From: Polyangiaceae bacterium
GTDB taxonomy: Bacteria; Myxococcota_A; Polyangia; Polyangiales; Polyangiaceae
Length of the DNA stretch: 64,000 nucleotides
Assembly: GCA_020633235.1 (NCBI GenBank)
Contig: JACKEA010000003.1
Span: forward strand, 620,001 to 684,000
Direction: 5' to 3'
The number at the start of each line of letters is the position of its first letter. The first letter of the stretch is position 1. Both the position numbers and the translations under genes were made by a program. Below are positions 1 to 7,611 of this stretch, piece by piece. The notes beneath the pieces are model-generated. The model saw only the letters and a list, made by a program, of their open reading frames with translations, was not told where the DNA came from and did no database searches.

Positions 1-590
1 ACGCGCAGGCCGGTGCTGGCCGGTACGTGGCGCCCGACGCCGGGCGGGTAGGCCGTGAGGTGCTGCGGAGTCTGCGCCGTGTGCAGCGGACGTTTGAACT
101 CCAGCCCGCTGCAGTCCTCCACGGGGCCGTCCGTGGCGCCCGGCTGGTAGAACACGAACATGTGGTGCGAGCCCGGCGTCATGAAGGACTCGCTCTGCAC
201 CACGTCCACGTCCTGACCGAAGGGGTTCGCGAAGTTCTGACAGAAAAACACCTCTTCGCCGGGGGCGATCTCCCGCGGCGTGGTCTCCAGAGTCACCTTC
301 GTGGTGTTGGGCACGCCGGCCGAACCGCCCGAGCCCGCCTGGCCTCCGCTCCCCGCGCTACCCCCGCTCGACGAGCACTGAGCGATGCACGCGCTCTCGT
401 CCCCCGTCTGGCACACGCATTGGTCGTAGCAGGTCAGGCACGAGCCGCAGCTCGGAGCCGTGCTGCACCCCGAAGCGGCGCCACCACTGCCGCTGGCGCC
501 GCCGCTACCACTTTGCTCCGAGCTCTTCTCGCCGCCGCACGCGGCCAGCGACAAGAAGAGCAACGCCCACCAAATATTGCCCTGCCTCAC
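1..590 (-). CDS. Lipoprotein, copper type II monooxygenase-like (3' end outside window)
   Basis: The first 196 codons are visible, starting from a GTG; the gene runs off the left edge. A short basic N-terminus and hydrophobic stretch end in LAACG, a lipobox. Next come a Gly/Ser linker, a cysteine cluster, a second Gly/Ser linker, and a folded region with the segment FFCQNFANPFG and later GSHHMFVF. In peptidylglycine/dopamine monooxygenase-like proteins a His-His-Met motif of this kind binds copper, so an exported copper-binding oxidoreductase is likely. The copper-binding C-terminal half is not visible and activity is not shown. An ATG just upstream runs straight into a stop, which supports the GTG start. 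Confidence 0.62.
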   Translation of the reverse strand, partial: MRQGNIWWALLFLSLAACGGEKSSEQSGSGGASGSGGAASGCSTAPSCGSCLTCYDQCVCQTGDESACIAQCSSSGGSAGSGGQAGSGGSAGVPNTTKVTLETTPREIAPGEEVFFCQNFANPFGQDVDVVQSESFMTPGSHHMFVFYQPGATDGPVEDCSGLEFKRPLHTAQTPQHLTAYPPGVGRHVPASTGLR

Positions 591-619
591 GGTGGCGGAA
601 GCATAGCAGACGTCTCGGC

Positions 620-2308
620 TCAGAACTCTTCGTACCCTTGACTCACGAGATCCGCCGGCGGCGCTGGCGGCGCGAGAGAGAACAGACCGGCGGCTGCCGC
701 GGGGTGCATCACGTCGCTCTGACGCGTCGTGGCACGCGGGTTCGGCAGCGGCGGTGGCTTCCGGGCGCGCGCGCGCCCGATGTGAAACGCCGACACCAGC
801 TCCTCGAGCCGATTGGCCTTGTCCGCCAGGGATTGTGCGGTCGCCGCCAACTCTTCACTCTGGGAGGCAGCGGTCTGCGTCACCTGATCCACCTGGCTCA
901 CGCCGGCGTTGGCTTGGCCGAGGGCCACGCTCTGCTCGTTGGAGGCCGCGGCGATCTCACCCACCATGTCCGACAGGCGCTGAACCGACGTCACGATCTG
1001 CTTCAGCGTCGAGCCCGATTGATTCACGCGTTCGGTGCCCGCCTCCACCTTGCCGGAAGCATCCACGATCAGACCTCGAATCTCCTTGGCAGCAGAACCC
1101 GTCCGCTGCGCCAGATTTCGCACCTCCGCCGCCACCACGCCGAAGCCTCGCCCCTGCTCGCCCGCCCGCGCGGCCTCCACGGCGGCATTGAGCGCCAAGA
1201 GGTTGGTTTGGAACGCGATCTCGTCGATGGTGGTGCTGATCTCGGCGATCTTGGTAGAGCTCTTGGTGATCTCCTGCATCGCCGACACGGCAGAGCCGAC
1301 GACCTGGCCACCGGCTTCAGCGGTGTCGCGGGCGTCGTTGGCGAGCGCGGTCGCCTTGCGGGCGTTGTCCGCGTTGTGGGCCACGGTGGCGCTGATCTCT
1401 TCAATGGTGGCGGCCGTCTCTTCGATGCTCGATGCCTGTTCTTGGGCACCGCTCGAGAGCTGATCCACGGCAACGGTCAGCTGCTTCGACGCCGAGGCGA
1501 CGTCCAGGGCCACGCCTTGCACCTCCGAGATGGTGGCAGCGACTTGTCCGAGAGAACGATTCAAGGCATCCGCCATCTGCCCGACCTCGTCCTTCTGGGT
1601 CACGTCGAGGCGCGCCGTGAGGTCGCCCTCCGCTACCTGGTTCAGAACGCCCACGGCACGCTTCAACGGGCGCACCAGCGAGACGTTGAACACGAACAAG
1701 AGCGCGGCCATCAAGCCCAACAAGAAGGTGAGCAGTGCGTACACCTCCAGGGAGCGTTTCTCGAACGCCGCGTGCCCCGCTTCGAAGCGCAACTTGCCGG
1801 ATTCTTCGGCGTGTTTGGCTGCCGACAGCAGCGGCAGGTAGAAGCGCGGGGTCACCGTGTCCGCCGTCGCGTGGGCGTCGATGGCCTTCGACAGATCGGC
1901 CTCTTCCATCGAGCGCCGCACCAGCACTTGCCACTCCTCCACCGCCGTCCGCGCACCGCGCAGCGCCTGCTTGTCGTCGGCATCAGTGGCCTTCTGCTCC
2001 GCTTCAGCCAATCCGCTCAGGGCCTTCGCCGACAGACTTTCGTAGTCGTTCTTGAACTTCGCCTTGCGTTCCGGCGTGGTGGCCAAGAGCGCGTGATGAA
2101 ACGACGTCGCTGCCTTGCTGAGGTCGGCGTACACCGTGGTCGCCGCCTTCGACGCAGCGATGTCCTGGACGTAGAGCTCTTCCAGGCTCTCGTTGGTGTT
2201 TCGCGCCAAGCCCAGCGCGAGATACGCCACCGCACCGATGGCGATCACGACTACCAGGTCGAACAGCCCGAGCTTGACCAACGTGCTCCGGTTCTTGAAC
2301 CACTCCAT
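620..2308 (-). CDS. Methyl-accepting chemotaxis protein
   Basis: This is a transmembrane chemoreceptor of 562 residues. A first membrane helix (about 12-34) is followed by a periplasmic helical region of about 150 residues of the four-helix-bundle type, a second helix (about 191-212), a HAMP linker and a long coiled-coil signalling domain. The hairpin tip carries the near-invariant stretch EIAFQTNLLALNAAVEAARA. The ATG at 2308 was chosen because GGAGG lies just upstream and it places the first helix at the N-terminus. A proline-rich tail ends in GYEEF, which resembles the NWETF-type tether for CheR/CheB. The gene stands alone, far from the che operon at 27.9-36.6 kb, but resembles the MCP there. 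Confidence 0.95.
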   Translation of the reverse strand: MEWFKNRSTLVKLGLFDLVVVIAIGAVAYLALGLARNTNESLEELYVQDIAASKAATTVYADLSKAATSFHHALLATTPERKAKFKNDYESLSAKALSGLAEAEQKATDADDKQALRGARTAVEEWQVLVRRSMEEADLSKAIDAHATADTVTPRFYLPLLSAAKHAEESGKLRFEAGHAAFEKRSLEVYALLTFLLGLMAALLFVFNVSLVRPLKRAVGVLNQVAEGDLTARLDVTQKDEVGQMADALNRSLGQVAATISEVQGVALDVASASKQLTVAVDQLSSGAQEQASSIEETAATIEEISATVAHNADNARKATALANDARDTAEAGGQVVGSAVSAMQEITKSSTKIAEISTTIDEIAFQTNLLALNAAVEAARAGEQGRGFGVVAAEVRNLAQRTGSAAKEIRGLIVDASGKVEAGTERVNQSGSTLKQIVTSVQRLSDMVGEIAAASNEQSVALGQANAGVSQVDQVTQTAASQSEELAATAQSLADKANRLEELVSAFHIGRARARKPPPLPNPRATTRQSDVMHPAAAAGLFSLAPPAPPADLVSQGYEEF

Positions 2309-2416
2309 TGCCGTTTCCCTCCGGCCCCCACGCTCTTCGTTCCCTCCGTCGCCCGGCGATGAAGCTCGGCGCGGCGACGCGTGATACGAACGGGAACGGC
2401 GGTGTGGCAAAATGCC

Positions 2417-3211
2417 TTAGGAGAAAAAGAGCGAATCGCCCACGCAAAGCTCCCCGGCGGTGTCGTGGATCAAGTTCATGCCGAAGAGCACACCCGCATC
2501 CGTGCGCCGATATGCAGCAAGCGCCGAGAGGGGTTCTTTTCCCGCCACGCCGGTGTCCGGATCCACCGTCGTCATCACGCAGCGCTCGCAAGGCTTGACG
2601 GCGCGAAAGCGGACGCTGCCGATGGAAAAGGTCGACAGATCGTCTTCGGCAAAGGGCGGCAAGCCGCGCACCACGAGATTGGGTCGGAAACGGCGCATGT
2701 CGACAGGCGCGGACAAGCGCTGGTTGAGATCGGCGAGGGACCCTTCTCCAATGAGCAACAGAGGATAGCCATCCGCGAAGCTCACGATGTCCCCGGCGCG
2801 GCCGCGCTCGGGATTGACGGCACGCTCACTCTCGTCCGGCATGAACACGAGGGAGAGCGGGCGCCCGCACAGCTCGGAGAACCAGCGCCCGCCGTCGGGG
2901 TGCTCCAACGCCTCTACCGTGGAGCGCCACACGGTCACGGAGCGCGTCGGTCCTCCGGACAGAACGAGCGGCAGCTCGAGGGACGATCGCCCGGAGGCCC
3001 GCAGCACGATGCGCTGGTGTTCGAGGTGGGCCTCCACGGTCACGAGCTGGTGCTCCTCCCGGGCCGTGACGAAGCGGCCTTCGGGATCCACCAGCATCCA
3101 GCGGCGGTCGTGCTCGAGGCCTCTCCGAACCACCCGCGCGCTGGACAGCGATACGCCCCGGCACGACTTCACCGGGTACACGTAGAGCTCGGAGAGCGTG
3201 ACGGTGCTCAT
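2417..3211 (-). CDS. MOSC domain protein (YcbX/mARC-like)
   Basis: The protein has 264 residues. The N-terminal beta-barrel (MOSC_N) shows LYVYPVKSCRG and a following HDRRWMLVD stretch. The MOSC domain carries the cysteine-containing CERCVMTTVDPDTG motif that holds molybdenum cofactor sulphur in this family. Relatives (YcbX, mARC) reduce N-hydroxylated compounds. No fused ferredoxin domain is present, so a separate electron donor is expected. Its ATG overlaps the stop of the upstream lipoprotein gene by 4 bp, so the two are translationally coupled, though no functional link is evident. Confidence 0.88.
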   Translation of the reverse strand: MSTVTLSELYVYPVKSCRGVSLSSARVVRRGLEHDRRWMLVDPEGRFVTAREEHQLVTVEAHLEHQRIVLRASGRSSLELPLVLSGGPTRSVTVWRSTVEALEHPDGGRWFSELCGRPLSLVFMPDESERAVNPERGRAGDIVSFADGYPLLLIGEGSLADLNQRLSAPVDMRRFRPNLVVRGLPPFAEDDLSTFSIGSVRFRAVKPCERCVMTTVDPDTGVAGKEPLSALAAYRRTDAGVLFGMNLIHDTAGELCVGDSLFFS

Positions 3212-3855
3212 TCGAGCAAGTCGATTTTCGCGTCGTATACGAGCTTGCCGTAGCGGGGCTCGTCCACCTCGATGGAATAGTCGTTCGGCACCTTGATCTC
3301 GAACTTGGGCCGCCCCGCGAAGAGCACGCGGGCGACCTTGTCCTTACCGGCCACCTTGGCGACGACGCTGTTGTCTTTCTCGTCCGTGAGCTCGATGGGC
3401 GTGCGACCGATCACGACCAGGTTCGAGCCTTTGCGGCGATAGGTGATGAACCACATCTGGCCCTTGTCGTCCGCCTTGAACTGCAGCACGTCGGCGACGA
3501 AATCCTGCCGCTCCTTGGCCATGCACTGGGCACGCTTCTGCATGTTGTCGCCGGCGGCCTTGTCGCACTTCTTCTCGGACTTCTCGTTGGGCGCGGAGGC
3601 GCCGTAGTTGATCACGAAGGCCATCTTGGGCGCCGTGATGGTGTCGATGGGCGGGCGGCTGGGCTTCTCGGAGTGGTCGGCGGGCGGCTCGGCGGGCGCT
3701 TCCGTCGCCGTGGCTTCCGGCTTTGCCTCGGGCTTGGCTTCCGCGGCCGGCGCCGCCTTGTCGGTCGCCTCCGAGGCCGGGGCCGCGGCTTTTGGCTTGG
3801 GGCCGCAAGCAACGACGGAGAAAAAGATCGCGCTGATGAAGATGGAGCTACGCAT
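3208..3855 (-). CDS. Hypothetical lipoprotein, Ala/Pro/Glu-rich linker
   Basis: The protein has 215 residues and no family I recognise. The signal peptide ends in SVVACG, a lipobox. A low-complexity linker rich in Ala, Lys, Glu and Pro (about residues 20-75) leads to a folded domain of about 130 residues. That domain contains two cysteines (CDK and QCMAKER) and many charged residues. The ATG at 3855 was chosen because an upstream extension would bury the signal peptide. The gene heads a two-gene unit with the MOSC protein. Confidence 0.72.
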   Translation of the reverse strand: MRSSIFISAIFFSVVACGPKPKAAAPASEATDKAAPAAEAKPEAKPEATATEAPAEPPADHSEKPSRPPIDTITAPKMAFVINYGASAPNEKSEKKCDKAAGDNMQKRAQCMAKERQDFVADVLQFKADDKGQMWFITYRRKGSNLVVIGRTPIELTDEKDNSVVAKVAGKDKVARVLFAGRPKFEIKVPNDYSIEVDEPRYGKLVYDAKIDLLE

Positions 3856-3914
3856 GGGACCTCTCGGGCGCGTTTCTACGCCTTGCGTCGATTTCGTCAA
3901 TGGGTGTGCGCGGG

Positions 3915-5210
3915 CTACGCCTTCCGACGCTGGCGGCGGAAGGCGAGCGCGAGGCCCAGGAGCAATCCGCTCAGCGCCGCTCCGGCGGGTGCGCCGCCGC
4001 CGGCCGTGCGGCAACCGCAGCCGCCGTCATCGCCCGAATCCTGGCTGCCATTGCCCACCGCAGCGGACCCGCCGCTGCCGCCCAGGGCACCGAAGCCGCC
4101 CCCACCCGAGTTGGCGCTGCCGCCCGTAGCGGCCGTGCCGCCCGTAGCGGCCGTGCCGCCGGTGGCGGCCGTACCGCCGGTAGCGGCCGTGCCCCCTCCG
4201 CCGGCCATCCCGCCCTGTCCACCGGCGTTGCAGTCCGCCTCGCTGGAGCACGTGCTCAGGGTGCCGTTGTCACAGGTCTGGGTGCCCATGGTGTTGCACG
4301 AGGAGGTGCACGGCTGCGTCGAGGGCGCGTCGCACGCGCTCCATCCCGTCAGCGTACAGGTGCGGGTGCCGGCGATGTTGCAGTCTCCCGTGCACGGCTC
4401 GGCAACGACCTGGTTCACGATGGTGCCGAAGGCCGACTTCAGCTCGCTCGGGTTCTGCGCTTGATAGTAACAGCTGGCAACGTTGGCGTTGGGATCGCAG
4501 CCGCCGAGAGCGGTACCACCCGCCTGCGCGGTTTGGTTCAGCGCCTTGAAATTCACCGCCGAGCCGAACCCGACCACGTAGGTGCTCACGTTCTTGGCCT
4601 TCAGTGCCTGTGCGCCGAGCACCGACCAGTCCTGCACGCAGTAGCAGCCATCCGGCTGCGTCGGCAGGCACGTCGGGCAGCTGGACAGCCCCATCAACGT
4701 GCAGTCCGACGCCGTGGCGCAAGCGGTGTCGTTGTTGATGCTGCAGTACTGGTAGCCGTCCGTGACGAAGATGACGGTATTCTCGTAGGCGGGGTTGGTG
4801 ATTTCCGCGTAGTCCGCCGCCTTCATCAGCGTCTGCCCCGCCGGCGTCTGGTTGTTCGCGGGAATCACCAGGTTCGAGAGCGTTTGCTCGATGGTCGCGG
4901 CGGTGCCCGCGCCGGGCGCGACGAGCACCTCTCCGGGCGTGCACATGCCCGCCTTGCCCGGGAACACCATCAGGCCGTATTGCGCATCGTTCCCGTAGCT
5001 TTGCAGCACTTCGTGGATGGCACTCTGCGCCGCCGCCCACTTGGTGGTCGTCGCCGTGCCGTCCGGAATGTCTCCCAGCATGGACGACGACGTATCCACC
5101 ACGAACATGATCCGTGGCGGCGTGCAGTCCGCAGCCTTGGCTGGCGAAGCGGCCAGCGAAAGCGCACCGAGAGCACACAGACCCAGAGCCCCGCGAAGGA
5201 TCGTCTTCAT
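3915..5210 (-). CDS. von Willebrand factor A domain protein with MYXO-CTERM-like anchor
   Basis: A secretory signal peptide is followed by a VWA domain whose metal-binding MIDAS motif is visible as DTSSS (DxSxS). Next come a cysteine-rich region and a glycine-rich tract with four copies of GGTAAT, encoded by an 18-bp tandem repeat. The C-terminus has the tripartite sorting form of myxobacteria: a cysteine motif (GGCGC), one hydrophobic helix, then RRQRRKA. Such proteins are exported and held or cleaved at the envelope; VWA domains bind other proteins through a metal ion. The ATG at 5210 is preferred for the signal peptide, although one six codons upstream is possible. Confidence 0.85.
   Translation of the reverse strand: MKTILRGALGLCALGALSLAASPAKAADCTPPRIMFVVDTSSSMLGDIPDGTATTTKWAAAQSAIHEVLQSYGNDAQYGLMVFPGKAGMCTPGEVLVAPGAGTAATIEQTLSNLVIPANNQTPAGQTLMKAADYAEITNPAYENTVIFVTDGYQYCSINNDTACATASDCTLMGLSSCPTCLPTQPDGCYCVQDWSVLGAQALKAKNVSTYVVGFGSAVNFKALNQTAQAGGTALGGCDPNANVASCYYQAQNPSELKSAFGTIVNQVVAEPCTGDCNIAGTRTCTLTGWSACDAPSTQPCTSSCNTMGTQTCDNGTLSTCSSEADCNAGGQGGMAGGGGTAATGGTAATGGTAATGGTAATGGSANSGGGGFGALGGSGGSAAVGNGSQDSGDDGGCGCRTAGGGAPAGAALSGLLLGLALAFRRQRRKA
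4119..4190 (-). repeat. Tandem repeat, four 18-bp units, coding
   Basis: Four consecutive 18-bp units encode GGTAAT in the linker of the VWA protein. Units 1 and 2 are identical; units 3 and 4 differ by one or two bases. The unit keeps the reading frame, so copy-number change would only lengthen or shorten the spacer. Confidence 0.85.
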
Positions 5211-5250
5211 CGTGGCCGAGGTTAGCATGCCTCGGTGCGTGCCTCGGTGA

Positions 5251-7317
5251 CTACTCCTTCAGCGACTTGCCGAAGGCATGATCGACGACGGCCGCCGTGG
5301 ACGCATAAGGAACCGTGAACGTGTCGGCGGCGATGGGCTCGGGGTAATTGTGGCCGAGGGTGCTGCGCGCGAACACATGGTAGCCGAGGGTCGCACCCGC
5401 CGGCAGATCCACCGACGTGCTCCAGGTGTTGCCGGCGCCCGCGGTGAGCGGCAGGGCCAGGGCGTAGTTGTCCGACCCCATCGCGTCGGAATCGCCCACC
5501 AGGTAGAGCTCGGTGCTCGCGTCCACGGATAGCCCGCGCAGCGAGAACTTCACCGTGCGCTTGCCCGCCGCGAAGCCGACGCTCTGGGGTGTGAAGGCCG
5601 GCATGTAGTCGTTGATCATCTGGGCGATCTCGCGGTTCGCCTGGGTGGCCAGCCGCTCCGAGGTCAGCACCAACATGTTTTCGTCGTTGTAGAAGCTCGC
5701 CAGGTTGGTCCAGTTGTAGGACCCCATCAGCACCTTCTTGCCGTCGATCACGCACAGCTTGTTGTGCAGCTCGGTGAGGCCCAGGTTCTGGGCGCTGCCG
5801 CGGTCGTTTTCGAAGCGAAGCACCGGAATCCCGGCCTGGTCCAGGGCTTCGTCCGCGCTTTCGGCGTCCGCTTGGACCTTGTCGAGCAGCACCACCACGT
5901 GCACGCCGCGGCTCTTGGCCGCGATCAGCTCGTCGATGATCTTCTTGGTGTTCATCGAGAACATCGCGACGTACGCGCTCGTCTTCGCTTGGGCCAGCTC
6001 GCCCGCTACCACGTCGTAGAGCTTGTCCTCGTTGCCGAACAACACCTGCACCGGAGCAGACGTGGCGGCGGTAGCCGCGTTCGTCGTGCCAGCCGAGAGC
6101 TCCGCGAACTCCGCCTCGAACAGAGAGGCGACGCTCGCGTTGTCGATGAGCAAGAGCTCCTCGTCACTCAGGTTCAAGGCGTTGCTCGAGTAGTTCATCG
6201 ACCCGGTGAGCACGCGCTTGCCGTCGATGACGGTGAACTTGTCGTGCATGGTCGCGTCCGTGGCGCTGGTGTTGGACACACCCTTGGGCGTGATGCCCGC
6301 CGCGATGAGCTCTTGTACCTTCGGCTGGTTGTAGACCTGGTCCATCTGCTTTTGGTCGAGCAGCACCTGCACGTCCACGCCCTTCTTCACCAGCTGGCCG
6401 AGTGCATTGATGATGCTGGACTCGCGCAGGTTGAACATGGCGATGTGCACGGACGTCTGGGCCTTGCCCAGGGCCTGCAAGATGACCTTCTCGGGCTGAT
6501 CGAAGTAGCTGAAGAACAGGCTCGCGCCGAGGCTCGGGTCCTGCCAGCCGAGGTCCGCAGCGTCCAGCGTGTAGGGCGTCGGGCCGTAGCCGTTCGGCCC
6601 GCCTGGAGTGCCCAGGTCGCCAGTGCCGTAGCGGTTCTTGGCCAGCGTCCAGCTCGCGGGATCGGCAGGATCCTTGCTCAGATCCGACAGCTCCAGCGCC
6701 GCGCCGTCGCTCGCCGGCCAGGGCGCCGACCCCGTGTACTCCACCGACGCGACGACCTTGCCGCTCTTGTCCTTGAGCTTCACGGCGTCCTTGGTGTTGG
6801 ACAGGAAGAAGTTATCGTACACGTAGTCGGGGAACAGGCCGCCGTTCTGCTTCGGGTCTCCATTGCGTGCCAGGAGAGCGTAGCCCTTGGCGGGCACGAT
6901 CACGCTCTTGGAGATGACGTGCGTGTTGTTGAAGCCGTCGTACAGCTCGTAGCCGGAGAGATCGATCGCCGCGTCCGTGGTGTTGTAGAGCTCGACGTAC
7001 TCGCCGAGATCGTCCGTGACGTTCTTGGGGTTCACCATCATCTCGGTGACGATCAGACTGGAGCCCGCCCCCGCGGTGCCGCCTGCGCCACCCGTGCCGG
7101 CCGCGCCGCTGCTGCCGGCCGCGTTCCCGCTGCCGCCACTGCCGCCGCCTGCTTGACCTGCTGCGCCCGCCGCTGCGCCGGTCCCCGCGACACCTGCCAC
7201 ACCACCGTAGCCACCAGCGGCTCCAGCGCCGCCACTTCCGCTCAAGTTCACGCCATCGTCGGACCCGCACGCAACGGCGAGCACCGAGCACCCAATGAGC
7301 ACTGCCTTCTTCAACAC
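5251..7317 (-). CDS. Secreted phospholipase D-like lipoprotein with lamin-tail and starch-binding-like domains
   Basis: The protein has 688 residues. The lipobox (LAVACG) is followed by a long Gly/Ala/Ser linker, then a lamin-tail domain (about residues 85-220). Two HKD modules follow, with HDKFTVID and HNKLCVID matching HxKx4D; each HKD supplies half of a PLD active site. The C-terminal 100 residues resemble a CBM20-type starch-binding fold. The likely role is hydrolysis of phosphodiesters at or outside the cell surface; substrate could be lipid or nucleic acid. The GTG at 7317 was chosen because it places the signal peptide first. The gene is transcribed divergently from another PLD-like gene. 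Confidence 0.85.
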   Translation of the reverse strand: MLKKAVLIGCSVLAVACGSDDGVNLSGSGGAGAAGGYGGVAGVAGTGAAAGAAGQAGGGSGGSGNAAGSSGAAGTGGAGGTAGAGSSLIVTEMMVNPKNVTDDLGEYVELYNTTDAAIDLSGYELYDGFNNTHVISKSVIVPAKGYALLARNGDPKQNGGLFPDYVYDNFFLSNTKDAVKLKDKSGKVVASVEYTGSAPWPASDGAALELSDLSKDPADPASWTLAKNRYGTGDLGTPGGPNGYGPTPYTLDAADLGWQDPSLGASLFFSYFDQPEKVILQALGKAQTSVHIAMFNLRESSIINALGQLVKKGVDVQVLLDQKQMDQVYNQPKVQELIAAGITPKGVSNTSATDATMHDKFTVIDGKRVLTGSMNYSSNALNLSDEELLLIDNASVASLFEAEFAELSAGTTNAATAATSAPVQVLFGNEDKLYDVVAGELAQAKTSAYVAMFSMNTKKIIDELIAAKSRGVHVVVLLDKVQADAESADEALDQAGIPVLRFENDRGSAQNLGLTELHNKLCVIDGKKVLMGSYNWTNLASFYNDENMLVLTSERLATQANREIAQMINDYMPAFTPQSVGFAAGKRTVKFSLRGLSVDASTELYLVGDSDAMGSDNYALALPLTAGAGNTWSTSVDLPAGATLGYHVFARSTLGHNYPEPIAADTFTVPYASTAAVVDHAFGKSLKE

Positions 7318-7454
7318 GACTGCCTCGACTTCCGCCGACTGATGGGTCCCCGTGCGTCGAGCCCCTCCCTGCGGGGGCCGTTCGCCTCGGGCACCTGGGC
7401 CTGCCTCAGGGCGGCCCGCCGCATTGCCGTACGGAAAAGCGGAGCGTGCATACA

Positions 7455-7480
7455 TCATGTAGGTGCGAAGCGCACCATGT
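7455..7480. promoter_or_regulatory. Dyad in the divergent promoter region of the two PLD-like genes
   Basis: The 294-bp gap between the divergent PLD genes contains a locally AT-richer patch with an inverted repeat: GGTGCG (7462-7467), AAG spacer, CGCACC (7471-7476), extended by CATG on each side with a two-base offset. Its place between two outward-facing genes fits an operator. No -35/-10 pair stands out and no regulator is adjacent. Confidence 0.25.
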
Positions 7481-7611
7481 AATCCAATGTGCTCGTAATG
7501 TGGCGGAAATTGCTGCGAATTCGCGACGTGGCGGGGACGGGCCGGGCGCGGGGCGCGAGGTTCCGCGGCGAACCAACAATCCCTCGGGACATACCCGGGC
7601 ATACTTCTCCC